From the NCBI RefSeq assembly GCF_002742265.1, contig NZ_MDGL01000193.1, positions 38,870-102,869 on the forward strand: a DNA stretch of 64,000 nucleotides, read 5' to 3'. The stretch is from Maribacter sp. 4G9. GTDB lineage: Bacteria; Bacteroidota; Bacteroidia; Flavobacteriales; Flavobacteriaceae. The notes beneath the pieces were generated by a model. It saw only the letters and a list, made by a program, of their open reading frames with translations, did not search any database and was not told where the DNA came from. Below are positions 8,331-17,230 of this stretch, piece after piece. The position numbers were made by a program, and so were the translations under genes. Position 1 is the stretch's first letter, and each line of letters starts with the position of its first letter.

Positions 8331-9271
8331 AAGTATTACTCACCTCCACATCTTTTCAGGATACTCCCGGTACACATCAGGAACTACTTCAAGAGCAAGG
8401 TTACGACTTGGATACCCTTAGAGGGCCTATATCAGAGGAGGAATTATTACCTATCATAGGTAAGTATGATGCAGTAATTTGTGGAGATGATGAGTATACC
8501 GAGGCTGTTATTAAGAAGGGCACAGAAGGCAATTTAAAATATATTTCGAAATATGGGGTAGGCCTTGACCGAATAGATTTAGAGGCGGCCAAAAAATACG
8601 GTATTCCCGTTACAAATTGTCCGGGAGTCAATCAAGTTTCCGTATCGGAACATGTTTTAGCCCTCTTGTTCACATTTGAAAAAAATATACACGTACAGTT
8701 CAATTCAACAAATACGGGCAGTTGGAAACGCTGGGTGGGTCACGAGATCCAAGGCAAGACGATTGGAATTGTTGGTCTTGGTGCAATCGGAAAAGAGCTT
8801 TCAAAAAAAGCAAATGCCTTGGGATTGAATGTAATTGCCTGTGATCTTCATATGGATGAAGAATTTTTGGCCCAAAATCCATTTGTAACCTTTGAAATTA
8901 ATATTGAAACTATTTATGAAAAGGCCGATATTATTAGTCTTCATATTCCACACACCCCTAAATCCGAGCATTTAATCAATGAGGAAGTAGTCCAGTATAA
9001 ACTCAAAAGGAAACCTATTCTAATCAATACATCAAGGGGAATGTTGATTGATACCAATGCCGTTTTGAAAGGACTTGAGCAAGGCAAGTTAAGAGGTTAC
9101 CTAACCGATGTTTTGGCTCACGAGCCGATGTTGGAGGACGAACCTCTTAAAGGAGTTGAAAACGTATTAATCACCCCACATGTAGGGTCTAGAACATTTC
9201 AAAGTGTTGAAAGACAGGGAACCATGGCAGTAGAAAATTTAATAAAATTAATTTCAACAGAAAACACCTAA
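8327..9271 (+). CDS. D-2-hydroxyacid dehydrogenase (SerA-like)
   Basis: 314 residues, the single-module form of the D-isomer-specific 2-hydroxyacid dehydrogenase family, without the ACT domain of full SerA. The NAD site is visible as IGIVGLGAIGKEL, and the catalytic Arg-Glu-His set as NTSRG, AHEPM and ITPHVG. It interconverts a 2-hydroxy acid and a 2-keto acid. As the last gene of the CMP-sugar cassette it may prepare a hydroxy- or keto-acid precursor. It overlaps the HAD gene by four bases and, at its 3' end, overlaps the opposing beta-helix gene by four bases (9268-9271). Confidence 0.85.
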   Translation: MKVLLTSTSFQDTPGTHQELLQEQGYDLDTLRGPISEEELLPIIGKYDAVICGDDEYTEAVIKKGTEGNLKYISKYGVGLDRIDLEAAKKYGIPVTNCPGVNQVSVSEHVLALLFTFEKNIHVQFNSTNTGSWKRWVGHEIQGKTIGIVGLGAIGKELSKKANALGLNVIACDLHMDEEFLAQNPFVTFEINIETIYEKADIISLHIPHTPKSEHLINEEVVQYKLKRKPILINTSRGMLIDTNAVLKGLEQGKLRGYLTDVLAHEPMLEDEPLKGVENVLITPHVGSRTFQSVERQGTMAVENLIKLISTENT

Positions 9272-11013
9272 TTATTTGTAGGGAGAAATTTTGATAAAAT
9301 CAACCACTGATCTCCATCGAAAATAAGGGTAATTGCCTCTCCATCCCTTAAACGTATTACTTTTTTATCCTCAATATTTGTAGAATTGGAGCTGACATCT
9401 AAATCATTACTATTACTACCCGAATTTTTGATAATCAACTCTCTTCTAATTTCTTCTTCCGTAAGACTAATCGTAACAGAACGTTTGCCCTCATTGGTAT
9501 TAACAATTATGTTCCTGGATTTTTTGTCTGTTTTGACATTTGACGAAGTTATCGTCGTTCCAAATTTAATTCCGGATATCTCGGTAATACCGTTGGGAGC
9601 AGAAATGTGGTCTCCGATTTTTGGATTAGTTGTAAGGCTGTAGGAACTTCCGTTCCCAAAACCTTGTAAGCTTGGTTTTCCATTAAAGGTACCAATACCA
9701 ATTTTCCCTTCCTTTAGATTACCAAATATACCTTGATAACTCTCCATATAATGCCTGTTGTTGGTTTTTCCGCTTTCAGACCCTAGGCCTAAAAACTGTC
9801 GACCGTACCCTCTGCCATCCCTTAGTTTAGGATCAAGTACAAGGTTGGTTGTCGGATCCTCAATGATAAAATTTTGCTTGACTCCGCTATACTTAGAATT
9901 TAGGATTTCCGCGTTGATCACATTTTTTCCCACTTTTATACCGGTAAGTATTCTGTCGTTAGCTCGTATAAAGCTTTCATTGAAAATGAAGGTATACGTA
10001 TTATCGACCTCTACCGCATTCTGATCTTTATGAGCACTATGGCCACCAGTGATAAAAGGGCTATAAAAAGCAATGATGTCGTTATCGAATTTTTCATTTA
10101 AGTCACTGGTAATCTTGATTTGTGGTTTGTTTTGGTTTCTTCCATTCCCCTCTAGAAAAGTAGAAAAGGAGGTGAAATTGGTCAAGTCTTCCAATATAAG
10201 GCCTTCGTCATAGCAACCCTGTATGACGCCACCAAAAAATTTCAACCCTGTAGAGGAATTTATATCACTATTGGTAAACTTTGCACCTACCTTACAGTTT
10301 TCTACCTTAAAGTTGCTGAAATCCGTATTAGTGGCATTGCGACCTAAGATTCCATATTTAGAGGCATTATAGATAAAAAAGGAATCAAAGCTAGGGGTAT
10401 AACAATTTAGTAGGCTTAGCCCAATTCCACCACCTTCTATAATGATGTTTGAAATTCCACTATTTCTATTCACCTGATTCAAATGTATAGCAGTTGCATT
10501 AGAATCAAATTGATTGATAAATAAGTCCTTGATTTTGAGGTCGAATTTTTCATTTTCAGACCCAAAATCCATAAAAATACCGCTACCAGTAAAATCCAAA
10601 TAGGTTTTCCCTACTCCGTCTCCAATGATTTCAACGCCAATGTCAGATGATATTCCTCTTTCAAACCTCCAATGACCAGCAGGTATATAGACCTTACCAA
10701 CATAAATATCCCATTTATCGTCTGATCTTAGCTCTGTACTGGTAATAATGGCGGCATCGATTGCTGCTTGGAGAGCACTTGAGTTGTCTTCTGAGTCTAA
10801 AGACCCTCCAAAGTCCTCAATATTAAAAATAGCCGGTCTAATAAGATCTTTATGTTCCTGGGAGGTTTTGTTTATCTTATCATAAGGAATGTTGTATAGA
10901 CCCAAAGTCCGTTTTATATCGGTTATTCGGAAAAAAATAAAAGCCAATGAAAAACCTATAGTTACTGATAATAAAATTACTGAACCATATTTTTTTAGTT
11001 TACTAAACTTCAT
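9268..11013 (-). CDS. Membrane-anchored pectate-lyase-like beta-helix protein
   Basis: 581 residues on the opposite strand to the rest of the locus. An N-terminal membrane segment (about residues 9-30) has no signal-peptidase or lipobox site, so the protein is probably anchored and faces the periplasm. From about 60 it matches the pectate-lyase-3/tailspike beta-helix layout: NIEDFGG, the glutamine/aspartate turn NSSALQAAIDAA, VYIPAGHWRFERGI, and short beta-strand repeats to about 400. The C-terminal 60 residues end in IRLRDGEAITLIFDGDQWLIL, like the small beta domain that ends many phage tail and spike proteins. Such proteins bind or cut polysaccharides, so a role in trimming or modifying the locus product is plausible. 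No catalytic residues can be assigned with confidence. Confidence 0.75.
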   Translation of the reverse strand: MKFSKLKKYGSVILLSVTIGFSLAFIFFRITDIKRTLGLYNIPYDKINKTSQEHKDLIRPAIFNIEDFGGSLDSEDNSSALQAAIDAAIITSTELRSDDKWDIYVGKVYIPAGHWRFERGISSDIGVEIIGDGVGKTYLDFTGSGIFMDFGSENEKFDLKIKDLFINQFDSNATAIHLNQVNRNSGISNIIIEGGGIGLSLLNCYTPSFDSFFIYNASKYGILGRNATNTDFSNFKVENCKVGAKFTNSDINSSTGLKFFGGVIQGCYDEGLILEDLTNFTSFSTFLEGNGRNQNKPQIKITSDLNEKFDNDIIAFYSPFITGGHSAHKDQNAVEVDNTYTFIFNESFIRANDRILTGIKVGKNVINAEILNSKYSGVKQNFIIEDPTTNLVLDPKLRDGRGYGRQFLGLGSESGKTNNRHYMESYQGIFGNLKEGKIGIGTFNGKPSLQGFGNGSSYSLTTNPKIGDHISAPNGITEISGIKFGTTITSSNVKTDKKSRNIIVNTNEGKRSVTISLTEEEIRRELIIKNSGSNSNDLDVSSNSTNIEDKKVIRLRDGEAITLIFDGDQWLILSKFLPTNN

Positions 11014-11068
11014 AGGTATATCATCATTTTAAAAAGGGGTAAAGTACGAAAATTAGGATTAAAATAAA

Positions 11069-11076
11069 CAAAGATA
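11069..11076 (-). promoter_or_regulatory. -7 promoter box for the beta-helix gene
   Basis: The minus strand reads TATCTTTG, an exact TAnnTTTG match, 56 bases upstream of the beta-helix start. No good TTTG lies at the -33 spacing, so this is a partial match. Confidence 0.35.
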
Positions 11077-11102
11077 TCAATAGAAGCTTTTGTGGTTTTC
11101 TC

Positions 11103-11110
11103 TACCTTTG
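11103..11110 (+). promoter_or_regulatory. -7 promoter box for the acyltransferase-led operon
   Basis: TACCTTTG matches TAnnTTTG and lies about 100 bases upstream of the acyltransferase start, giving a long leader. It faces away from the minus-strand box 26 bases to the left, as expected for a divergent promoter pair in this 195-base gap. The -33 element is not clear. Confidence 0.35.
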
Positions 11111-11208
11111 CCTACTAAAAATCAAAATAGGCTAGAGGCTTTAAATAAAGACGTAAGTTCCTTTAATTTCGGTGCTATTGTAGGAATATACTTCAATCTT
11201 TTTATTAA

Positions 11209-13560
11209 ATGAAATATAGAAAGGATATTGATGGCCTTAGGGCCATAGCTGTTTTAGTTGTCATTTTTTGTCATCTTGGAATGGGCCTTTTCAAGGGCGG
11301 TTTTTTAGGTGTGGATATCTTCTTTGTGATTTCAGGCTTTCTTATAACTTATAATATCACTCAAAAATTAAATGAAGATAAATTCTCGTTCAAGAAGTTT
11401 TATTTGAACAGAATAAAAAGGATTGCTCCCGTGTTAATTGTAATTCTTATTTTATTGACCGTCTTCAATTCTTTGGTATTACTTCCTGAACCGTTAAAAA
11501 ACTATTTGGAATTTTTACCATATGCTTGTATAGGACTGGGAAATTATGCGGCGGCAAATCTCAGTTCTGGATATTTTGATGCAGTTTCAGAACGATATCA
11601 ACTTCTTCATACGTGGTCCTTAGGAGTTGAAGAGCAGTTTTATCTCTTTGTTCCCTTTTTGTTTTTCATATTGTGGAAAATTAAGGACCAGAGGTATCGG
11701 AATTTGGCAATTGTTGTCATTTACATTCTGTCCATAGCTGTAAGTGTCTATTTTGTTGAATTTACGGAACAAAGCAAGAGCAACTATTATTTATTGCATA
11801 CACGTTTTTTTGAAATATTTACAGGTTCCATGCTCGCGGTTTTTTATCATAAGGGGTTGCCGGTTATTAATTCCAAAAGGCAACTTGAAATTCTGTATGT
11901 TTTTTCATTGGGAGGTATAATCCTCTTTTCGTACATTTTTGATGGCGCGAGTCTTTGGCCCGGTCTAAATGCCTTATGGGTTTCTCTGTTAACCGTTTTA
12001 ATCATTTTTTTGGGAAGGGAAGAAAACGTTAATTCTTGGGGCAAGCAGCTTTTAGAATATCCTGCTATGCGTTTTATAGGCAAAATATCCTACAGTCTTT
12101 ATCTATGGCATTGGATAATTATTGCAACACTCGTTGAAATTGGATATGATGTCAATCATTTTAGCCTATTGGCTAAGCTTTTTCTTTTATGTCTTGTAAT
12201 GATTCCGGTATCATATCTTAGCTGGAAATATATTGAAAACGTATTTAGATACCGATGGGTTTTTAATTTTCGTGTTTCCTTGATATCTTGGGTGTTGATA
12301 CCTTTACTTCTGGCCATGGGGTTGTATAAATATCAAGAACTGCAACCGGATACATTCTACCCCTCATCTGAAATTGACGCAACTACTTATCAATTTAGTT
12401 ACGTCAATACTCCCCATTTAACTGTTAAAAACAATCCGCTCACCAAGGAAATGAGAAAAAAATTCTCTGGGGTGGAATACTTTATTGGAGAATATCAAAA
12501 TAGGAAAAAGAGACTAAAAAGAGAATTGAGAGTTTCCGATGCGGAAGTATTAGTTCTGGCCAATTCCCATTTCCATGCTTTTAAACAGTTTATGGACCAA
12601 CAACTGAAAGAAAAGAACCTTGTTGCTCATGTCCTACATGAAAGAACGGGAAACGTTTACGGATTTAAGAACGCAAAGGAACGTTATAGCGAACTTTTAA
12701 AGGGAAAAAAATTTGTTGTTGTATGGGTTAGGCTTGATTTTATAGATTTTAATGGAACCGATATTAATTGGGACCGATGGATTCTTGATGAAGCGTTGAG
12801 ACAGGGGGTTCAACCTATTTTTTATGTGCCTGGAATTGAAATGCCTTCTGAAAATGAAGCAAGAAAAAATATTTATCAAAATATATTGTTAGGAAAATCA
12901 ACAAACGATGGCGATAATTTAAAAACACTGTTTGAAGATATTCCCACCCTTGAGTACACATCAACTTTATTTGAGGATTATGGAGATTCAGTACGGTGGG
13001 TGGATTTTAAGCCGCTAATGTGTTACGATAGTACTTGTAAGCTTTGGCTGGATGACACTTTTGCGCTTTTTGACAAGCATCATATAACTAGGCAATTTGG
13101 CTATGAGCTTGGTCGGGAATACGATTTTAAATATGACAATATCTTTGAAGTGGATTGGAACCAACCTCCTATTTTTTTCAATGAAGAGCTATTGAAAAAT
13201 GATTGGGCTAAGGAAGATGATAAAAATGAAATATACTATCAAGACCAGAATTACACTATAAAAATTGACCTCGCTGATAGGACGTATAAAATTAAAAAAG
13301 AGTACAGTGAAAAGGATTCTGAAAGTATGTTTTTTTTCCACGTTTTTCCAGAAGATATAAGTGTATTATCCGATAAGAGAAAAAAATATAAGTTCGATAA
13401 TCTAGATACAAAAGGAGAGACAATAGTTTCCTTTATTCAAAAGGACACTTTTTTCTACGGAAAAAACAAATTACCCGAATACAAAATCAAAACCATACAT
13501 TTGGGTCATTTTAAGCCTAAAGGCAAAAGGTTTTTTGAGAAAACTTTTAATATTCCTTAG
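11209..13560 (+). CDS. OafA-type membrane acyltransferase with SGNH domain
   Basis: 783 residues. Residues 1-370 form an acyltransferase-3 domain of about ten membrane segments, starting MKYRKDIDGLRAIAVLVVI with the conserved His22 (FCH) and GGFLGVDIFFVISGFLIT. Residues about 440-640 are an SGNH-hydrolase-like domain that carries the acetyl group to sugar. Its first block is LANSHFH (Ala451-Asn452-Ser453-His454) in place of the usual G-D-S-H; the Asp/His pair is kept as FDKHH (Asp622, His625). Residues 700-783 form an extra C-terminal domain that recurs in the lipoprotein at 17231. It probably O-acetylates the polysaccharide. It starts the plus-strand assembly operon, ending 29 bases before the flippase. 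Confidence 0.88.
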   Translation: MKYRKDIDGLRAIAVLVVIFCHLGMGLFKGGFLGVDIFFVISGFLITYNITQKLNEDKFSFKKFYLNRIKRIAPVLIVILILLTVFNSLVLLPEPLKNYLEFLPYACIGLGNYAAANLSSGYFDAVSERYQLLHTWSLGVEEQFYLFVPFLFFILWKIKDQRYRNLAIVVIYILSIAVSVYFVEFTEQSKSNYYLLHTRFFEIFTGSMLAVFYHKGLPVINSKRQLEILYVFSLGGIILFSYIFDGASLWPGLNALWVSLLTVLIIFLGREENVNSWGKQLLEYPAMRFIGKISYSLYLWHWIIIATLVEIGYDVNHFSLLAKLFLLCLVMIPVSYLSWKYIENVFRYRWVFNFRVSLISWVLIPLLLAMGLYKYQELQPDTFYPSSEIDATTYQFSYVNTPHLTVKNNPLTKEMRKKFSGVEYFIGEYQNRKKRLKRELRVSDAEVLVLANSHFHAFKQFMDQQLKEKNLVAHVLHERTGNVYGFKNAKERYSELLKGKKFVVVWVRLDFIDFNGTDINWDRWILDEALRQGVQPIFYVPGIEMPSENEARKNIYQNILLGKSTNDGDNLKTLFEDIPTLEYTSTLFEDYGDSVRWVDFKPLMCYDSTCKLWLDDTFALFDKHHITRQFGYELGREYDFKYDNIFEVDWNQPPIFFNEELLKNDWAKEDDKNEIYYQDQNYTIKIDLADRTYKIKKEYSEKDSESMFFFHVFPEDISVLSDKRKKYKFDNLDTKGETIVSFIQKDTFFYGKNKLPEYKIKTIHLGHFKPKGKRFFEKTFNIP

Positions 13561-13589
13561 CATAAAATAAATTAAATAGCTAGAATCTA

Positions 13590-14912
13590 ATGTCCAATGT
13601 TGCCTATTCCTCAAAAAAAGTCTTTAAAAAGGCGATTTTTAACATTGGTTTTCAGATAGTTCCGATTGCGGCAGCATTGCTCTTGACCCCTTATTTAATA
13701 GAAAACATGGGAAAGGACTTTTGGGCAAAGTATTCCACCGGAATAAGCCTTGTCTTTTTGTCAAATTATTTTTCTTTCGGAATTGGACCCACACTTAATA
13801 GAAGGATTTCTCAAATAATTGGATTAAAGCAAAACCATAGGATACAGGGAGAACTTAGGGAATGCGTATCCTTTTCATACCTTCTTGGAATAGCCTTTTT
13901 TGTTTTGCTTCAAGTTGCGTTGTATGTATGCTATGTTTCAGAAAGCTTTAGTATTTTACAAACCAAACAGGATTACTTATTTTATTTTATAGTGCTTTGT
14001 GTATTTTTTCTGTCTTTCCTCATTATACCCTATAAGTCACTGTTGGAATCATTTAGTGATTTTTATTTTTTAGCGATAGTAAGGGCCCTAACCGCTGCGA
14101 TGTTGTTCTTAGTGCCATTTATATACATCTATTTTTATACCGTTTCACTTACTGGAATTTCCACTACGTTACTTTCTATTTACGTCTTGCTATATCTACT
14201 CTATTTTTTAAGAGCCAAAAGTTATGAGGCCAAACTTTCTTTTAATATGGTCTCCCCAGTTAATTGGGAAATGGCCAAGGGTATTTTCAAATTTGAACTT
14301 AGCTTTCTTAAGGAGACGATTTGGTTCAGTGTTTTTTTTGCCACCTCGGCCATTGTTCTTTTTTTTGATAGGTTTTATTATCCGTTATTTTTTGACACCA
14401 GGACCATCTCAGACCATGTTACACTTTTGGATCTTTTCAATAGAGTTGCAATAGTAACAGGGACCATTTCCCTTGTATATTTTTCGGCAATCTCCGTTTG
14501 GTACCAAGAAAACAATTTACACAGGGTAACTACCAACTTAAAGTTGCAATTAGTAGGAGTGGGGTTTTTGTTTCTTGCAATTGGTCTATTTTCTTATTTC
14601 TTTTTGAATGATATTTTGCATTGGTGGCTAAAATCAAGCTACTCAAACTTTATAGAAGCGAATGGGTTCCGATTGCTCATTGGGACATTACTTGTAAATT
14701 TCACCATATTGATGATAAGGCCATTACAAGCCATTGGAGAAATAAAGAAAGTTAGTCTTTGGTTGATGCGTTCAACATTTGTGTATTTGACATTAGTGTT
14801 ATTATTAGGTGCCTTTTATTTGATAGAATATCATTTTATGGCATTTATAGTCAAGGCTTTGATAGATGTAATTATTCTTGTAACATTGTTGAGGAGAAAA
14901 AAGATATTATGA
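13590..14912 (+). CDS. Wzx-like oligosaccharide flippase
   Basis: 440 residues, hydrophobic throughout, with about 12 predicted membrane segments and an N-terminus (KAIFNIGFQIVPIAAALLLTPYLIENMG) typical of the polysaccharide-transport branch of the MOP superfamily. It would move the undecaprenyl-linked repeat unit across the inner membrane. It sits beside the acyltransferase, a glycosyltransferase and the polymerase, as Wzx genes usually do. Its stop overlaps the start of a 30-codon reading frame (ATGA). Confidence 0.82.
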   Translation: MSNVAYSSKKVFKKAIFNIGFQIVPIAAALLLTPYLIENMGKDFWAKYSTGISLVFLSNYFSFGIGPTLNRRISQIIGLKQNHRIQGELRECVSFSYLLGIAFFVLLQVALYVCYVSESFSILQTKQDYLFYFIVLCVFFLSFLIIPYKSLLESFSDFYFLAIVRALTAAMLFLVPFIYIYFYTVSLTGISTTLLSIYVLLYLLYFLRAKSYEAKLSFNMVSPVNWEMAKGIFKFELSFLKETIWFSVFFATSAIVLFFDRFYYPLFFDTRTISDHVTLLDLFNRVAIVTGTISLVYFSAISVWYQENNLHRVTTNLKLQLVGVGFLFLAIGLFSYFFLNDILHWWLKSSYSNFIEANGFRLLIGTLLVNFTILMIRPLQAIGEIKKVSLWLMRSTFVYLTLVLLLGAFYLIEYHFMAFIVKALIDVIILVTLLRRKKIL

Positions 14913-15001
14913 AAAGAGCCAAAACAAATCTTCATCCTAGTCAATACGATAATTGGCATCTCGAATGTGAAATAGAAAAAATAGAAAATAGCAAGAGATG
15001 A
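14909..15001 (+). CDS. 30-residue micro-ORF between flippase and glycosyltransferase
   Basis: The ATG at 14909 overlaps the flippase stop (ATGA) and the TGA at 14999-15001 overlaps the glycosyltransferase start (ATGA). The product is 30 residues, charged and soluble: it begins MKRAKTNLHPSQYDNW, and its last third is a Glu/Lys-rich helix-like stretch with one Cys. Perfect ATGA joints at both ends strongly suggest that ribosomes pass through it by termination-reinitiation. It may be a real small protein, or it may serve only to couple the two neighbours. I recognise no family. Confidence 0.5.
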   Translation: MKRAKTNLHPSQYDNWHLECEIEKIENSKR

Positions 15002-16137
15002 AGGACAAGGCTTTTATCTATGAAGTTCATTACTCCAATTTCAACAGATATGTTATTCCATTAGCGGAATATCTAGTTGAAAATGATATAGCAAAAGAAG
15101 TCGTTTTAATATATGACGCTTTTACCAAAAGCGAAAAAATCCAAAAATCGGCTAACAAAAGAATCCGTATTGAAGCTGTTAAAAAAATTTATGACGAACG
15201 TAAGGGCAAGGACAACTCCAATACTATTTTCTTTAATTATAGTTATAGGATAACCGACCTATATTGGACATATTATTTCAAGAAAATCGGGGTTCATACC
15301 AATCAGTTACAACATGGAATGTACGCCGAATTTCTGGAACGAAGTTTTATGGGTTATTTTTCGGCCATGAACAGGAAAATGACCTATTTAAGATATCTTT
15401 TCAGTTTTTTGCTGAAAGGAAAAGTCTCAATTTTTCTGTATTTGTTCAATAAAGATTTTACTAAGTCATTTAAAGTAAATGAATATATAGAACGCAATAA
15501 GAAACACAAGATAGTCCCCTTATTATCCAATCATGTTTTTGTATGGGGGGATTATTGGAAGGATTGGTTCATGAAAAATCATTACTATACCAACCTAGGC
15601 GATTTCACGACCATTGGAAACCCAGATTATCACACCTTCGTGAAAAATAAGGAACAAATAAAGCAACCGGAAAAAGTCTGTTACATTGCTCAGACCTTTG
15701 TAGAGGACGGGCGAATGGACAGATCTGCATATAAAGCAATCATTGATGAGCTTTCTAATGTTGTGAAGGATAGATTGATTATAAAGTTACACCCAAGGTC
15801 GGATAAAGAAATTTTTGAAACAGTGGTACGTAACCAAGGCATTCTAACCTATGATTTTCCCATTACAGGATACTATGTAGGTCACTATTCATCTCTGTTA
15901 GCCTTGGCGATTAACGAGGATAGCAAAGTATATCTTTTGGAGGTAAACGAAGAAGAAATACCTCATTACTTTAGGAATACTGTAGATGGTGTGTTTACCT
16001 CAATGCAAAATCTTTCTAGTGCAATTCTTGCAAATAATAATAGTGATAGGACTTCGGATATTTCCTATTATTTCAAAAACATGGAAGAACATCCTTTTTC
16101 CCTAATTGGAAAAGAGTTGACCGATAGCAGAAACTAA
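14998..16137 (+). CDS. GT-B glycosyltransferase with bacterial sialyltransferase motifs
   Basis: 379 residues. Three motifs known from bacterial sialyl-/polysialyltransferases appear in the right order: E-D-G at 236-238 (FVEDGRMD), H-P at 265-266 (IIKLHPRSD) and S-S at 298-299 (GHYSSLLALA). An upstream QLQHGMY (about 103-109) is also seen in GT-B enzymes of capsule loci. Those enzymes take CMP-activated sugars, which fits the CMP-sugar synthetase in the same locus. There is no membrane segment; it is probably cytoplasmic or peripheral. Apart from the initiating enzyme it is the only clear glycosyltransferase between 1 and 21900. Overall similarity to named sialyltransferases is too low to give an exact family. 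Confidence 0.65.
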   Translation: MKDKAFIYEVHYSNFNRYVIPLAEYLVENDIAKEVVLIYDAFTKSEKIQKSANKRIRIEAVKKIYDERKGKDNSNTIFFNYSYRITDLYWTYYFKKIGVHTNQLQHGMYAEFLERSFMGYFSAMNRKMTYLRYLFSFLLKGKVSIFLYLFNKDFTKSFKVNEYIERNKKHKIVPLLSNHVFVWGDYWKDWFMKNHYYTNLGDFTTIGNPDYHTFVKNKEQIKQPEKVCYIAQTFVEDGRMDRSAYKAIIDELSNVVKDRLIIKLHPRSDKEIFETVVRNQGILTYDFPITGYYVGHYSSLLALAINEDSKVYLLEVNEEEIPHYFRNTVDGVFTSMQNLSSAILANNNSDRTSDISYYFKNMEEHPFSLIGKELTDSRN

Positions 16138-16142
16138 ACCTC

Positions 16143-17225
16143 ATGGAAGTATACAAGCCCATAGTCTTGCAATGTATTTCACTACTTTGTCTATTGGTTT
16201 TTTTCATATTTTCAAAACTCAAACGATCAACCTCGTTAAAAGCCATTTCACTTTTTTTTATATTAATTTTTGTTTTATCCGTATTTATAAACAGGGATTA
16301 CAGCGCTAACATTGATTTGCCACTTTATATGGATTTTTATAAGTACAATGTGGTTTTTAAAGACATTTTTGTTTCTAAAACGGCCTGGAAGGGAGATTAT
16401 ATTTTTTTTGCTTTAATGCCCATTTCACATTTAATGGGTTTGGCCCAGGAAGATTATATTACTTTTCAGCTTATACTTAGTATTGGACTAACTTTTTTGG
16501 CATATTTTTATTTTTTTAAAGAATCAAGGGCTTTGATGTTTCTCGCTCTTTTCTATATGCTGAATAGTTCTTCCTTTTATTTAATTCAAGGTAATGTGAT
16601 TCGCCAAGGACTTTCCTCATCCTTATTACTGTTAAGTCTATGCGTTTTACCTGGAATCCAGACAAACCTGTTAAAATTCATGGCCTTCTTCAGCCATAAA
16701 GGAAGCGTTTTTTCTTTTCTTACCGGGTTTTTGAAATTAAAAAATAGGGTAAGGGCTATAATTCTTGTCTTAGGATTATTGGCCGGATACTTTTCTCTTT
16801 TTGTTTTGCTATTGAAGCTTCTCCCATTGCCTCAATTCGTAATCACAAAATTGGAATTTTATTCGACTTTTGAAAGGGCCTCATCAAATTCAATCATTAA
16901 GCTGGGACTTCTTTTACTGTTTAATTTGTTGTTCCTGCTATTTAGAAATAGAGATAAGAATTATGAAAAGGCCTATTCCCTCTTCTTTTCTTTCTCATTG
17001 GCTGCATTGTTGTTTTTTAGGTTTGATGGAATGTTTTCTAGGTTAATTTTGTATACAGATATTTTCGTGCCTATTTTAACTGTTGGTGTGATTCAGCAAT
17101 TCAGCACTAAAAGCAATAGGGTCATCGCATCGGCGATTGGTATAACATTTAGTATGGTCTATTCCGTATATGTTTTTAACCATGAGTCTATCCTTTTTAA
17201 CATGGGAAAATACTTTTCGGTTTAA
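16143..17225 (+). CDS. EpsG-like polysaccharide polymerase (Wzy role)
   Basis: 360 residues with about 9-10 membrane segments. The EpsG-family layout is visible: an early periplasmic stretch with RDYSANIDLPLYMDFYK, and the core GNVIRQGLSSSLLLLSLC followed by the His-containing FFSHKGSVFSFLTGF. EpsG proteins act as Wzy-type polymerases joining repeat units in the periplasm. It starts five bases after the glycosyltransferase stop and ends five bases before the lipoprotein gene. It is very AT-rich, with many runs of T. Confidence 0.75.
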   Translation: MEVYKPIVLQCISLLCLLVFFIFSKLKRSTSLKAISLFFILIFVLSVFINRDYSANIDLPLYMDFYKYNVVFKDIFVSKTAWKGDYIFFALMPISHLMGLAQEDYITFQLILSIGLTFLAYFYFFKESRALMFLALFYMLNSSSFYLIQGNVIRQGLSSSLLLLSLCVLPGIQTNLLKFMAFFSHKGSVFSFLTGFLKLKNRVRAIILVLGLLAGYFSLFVLLLKLLPLPQFVITKLEFYSTFERASSNSIIKLGLLLLFNLLFLLFRNRDKNYEKAYSLFFSFSLAALLFFRFDGMFSRLILYTDIFVPILTVGVIQQFSTKSNRVIASAIGITFSMVYSVYVFNHESILFNMGKYFSV

Positions 17226-17230
17226 AAGTT

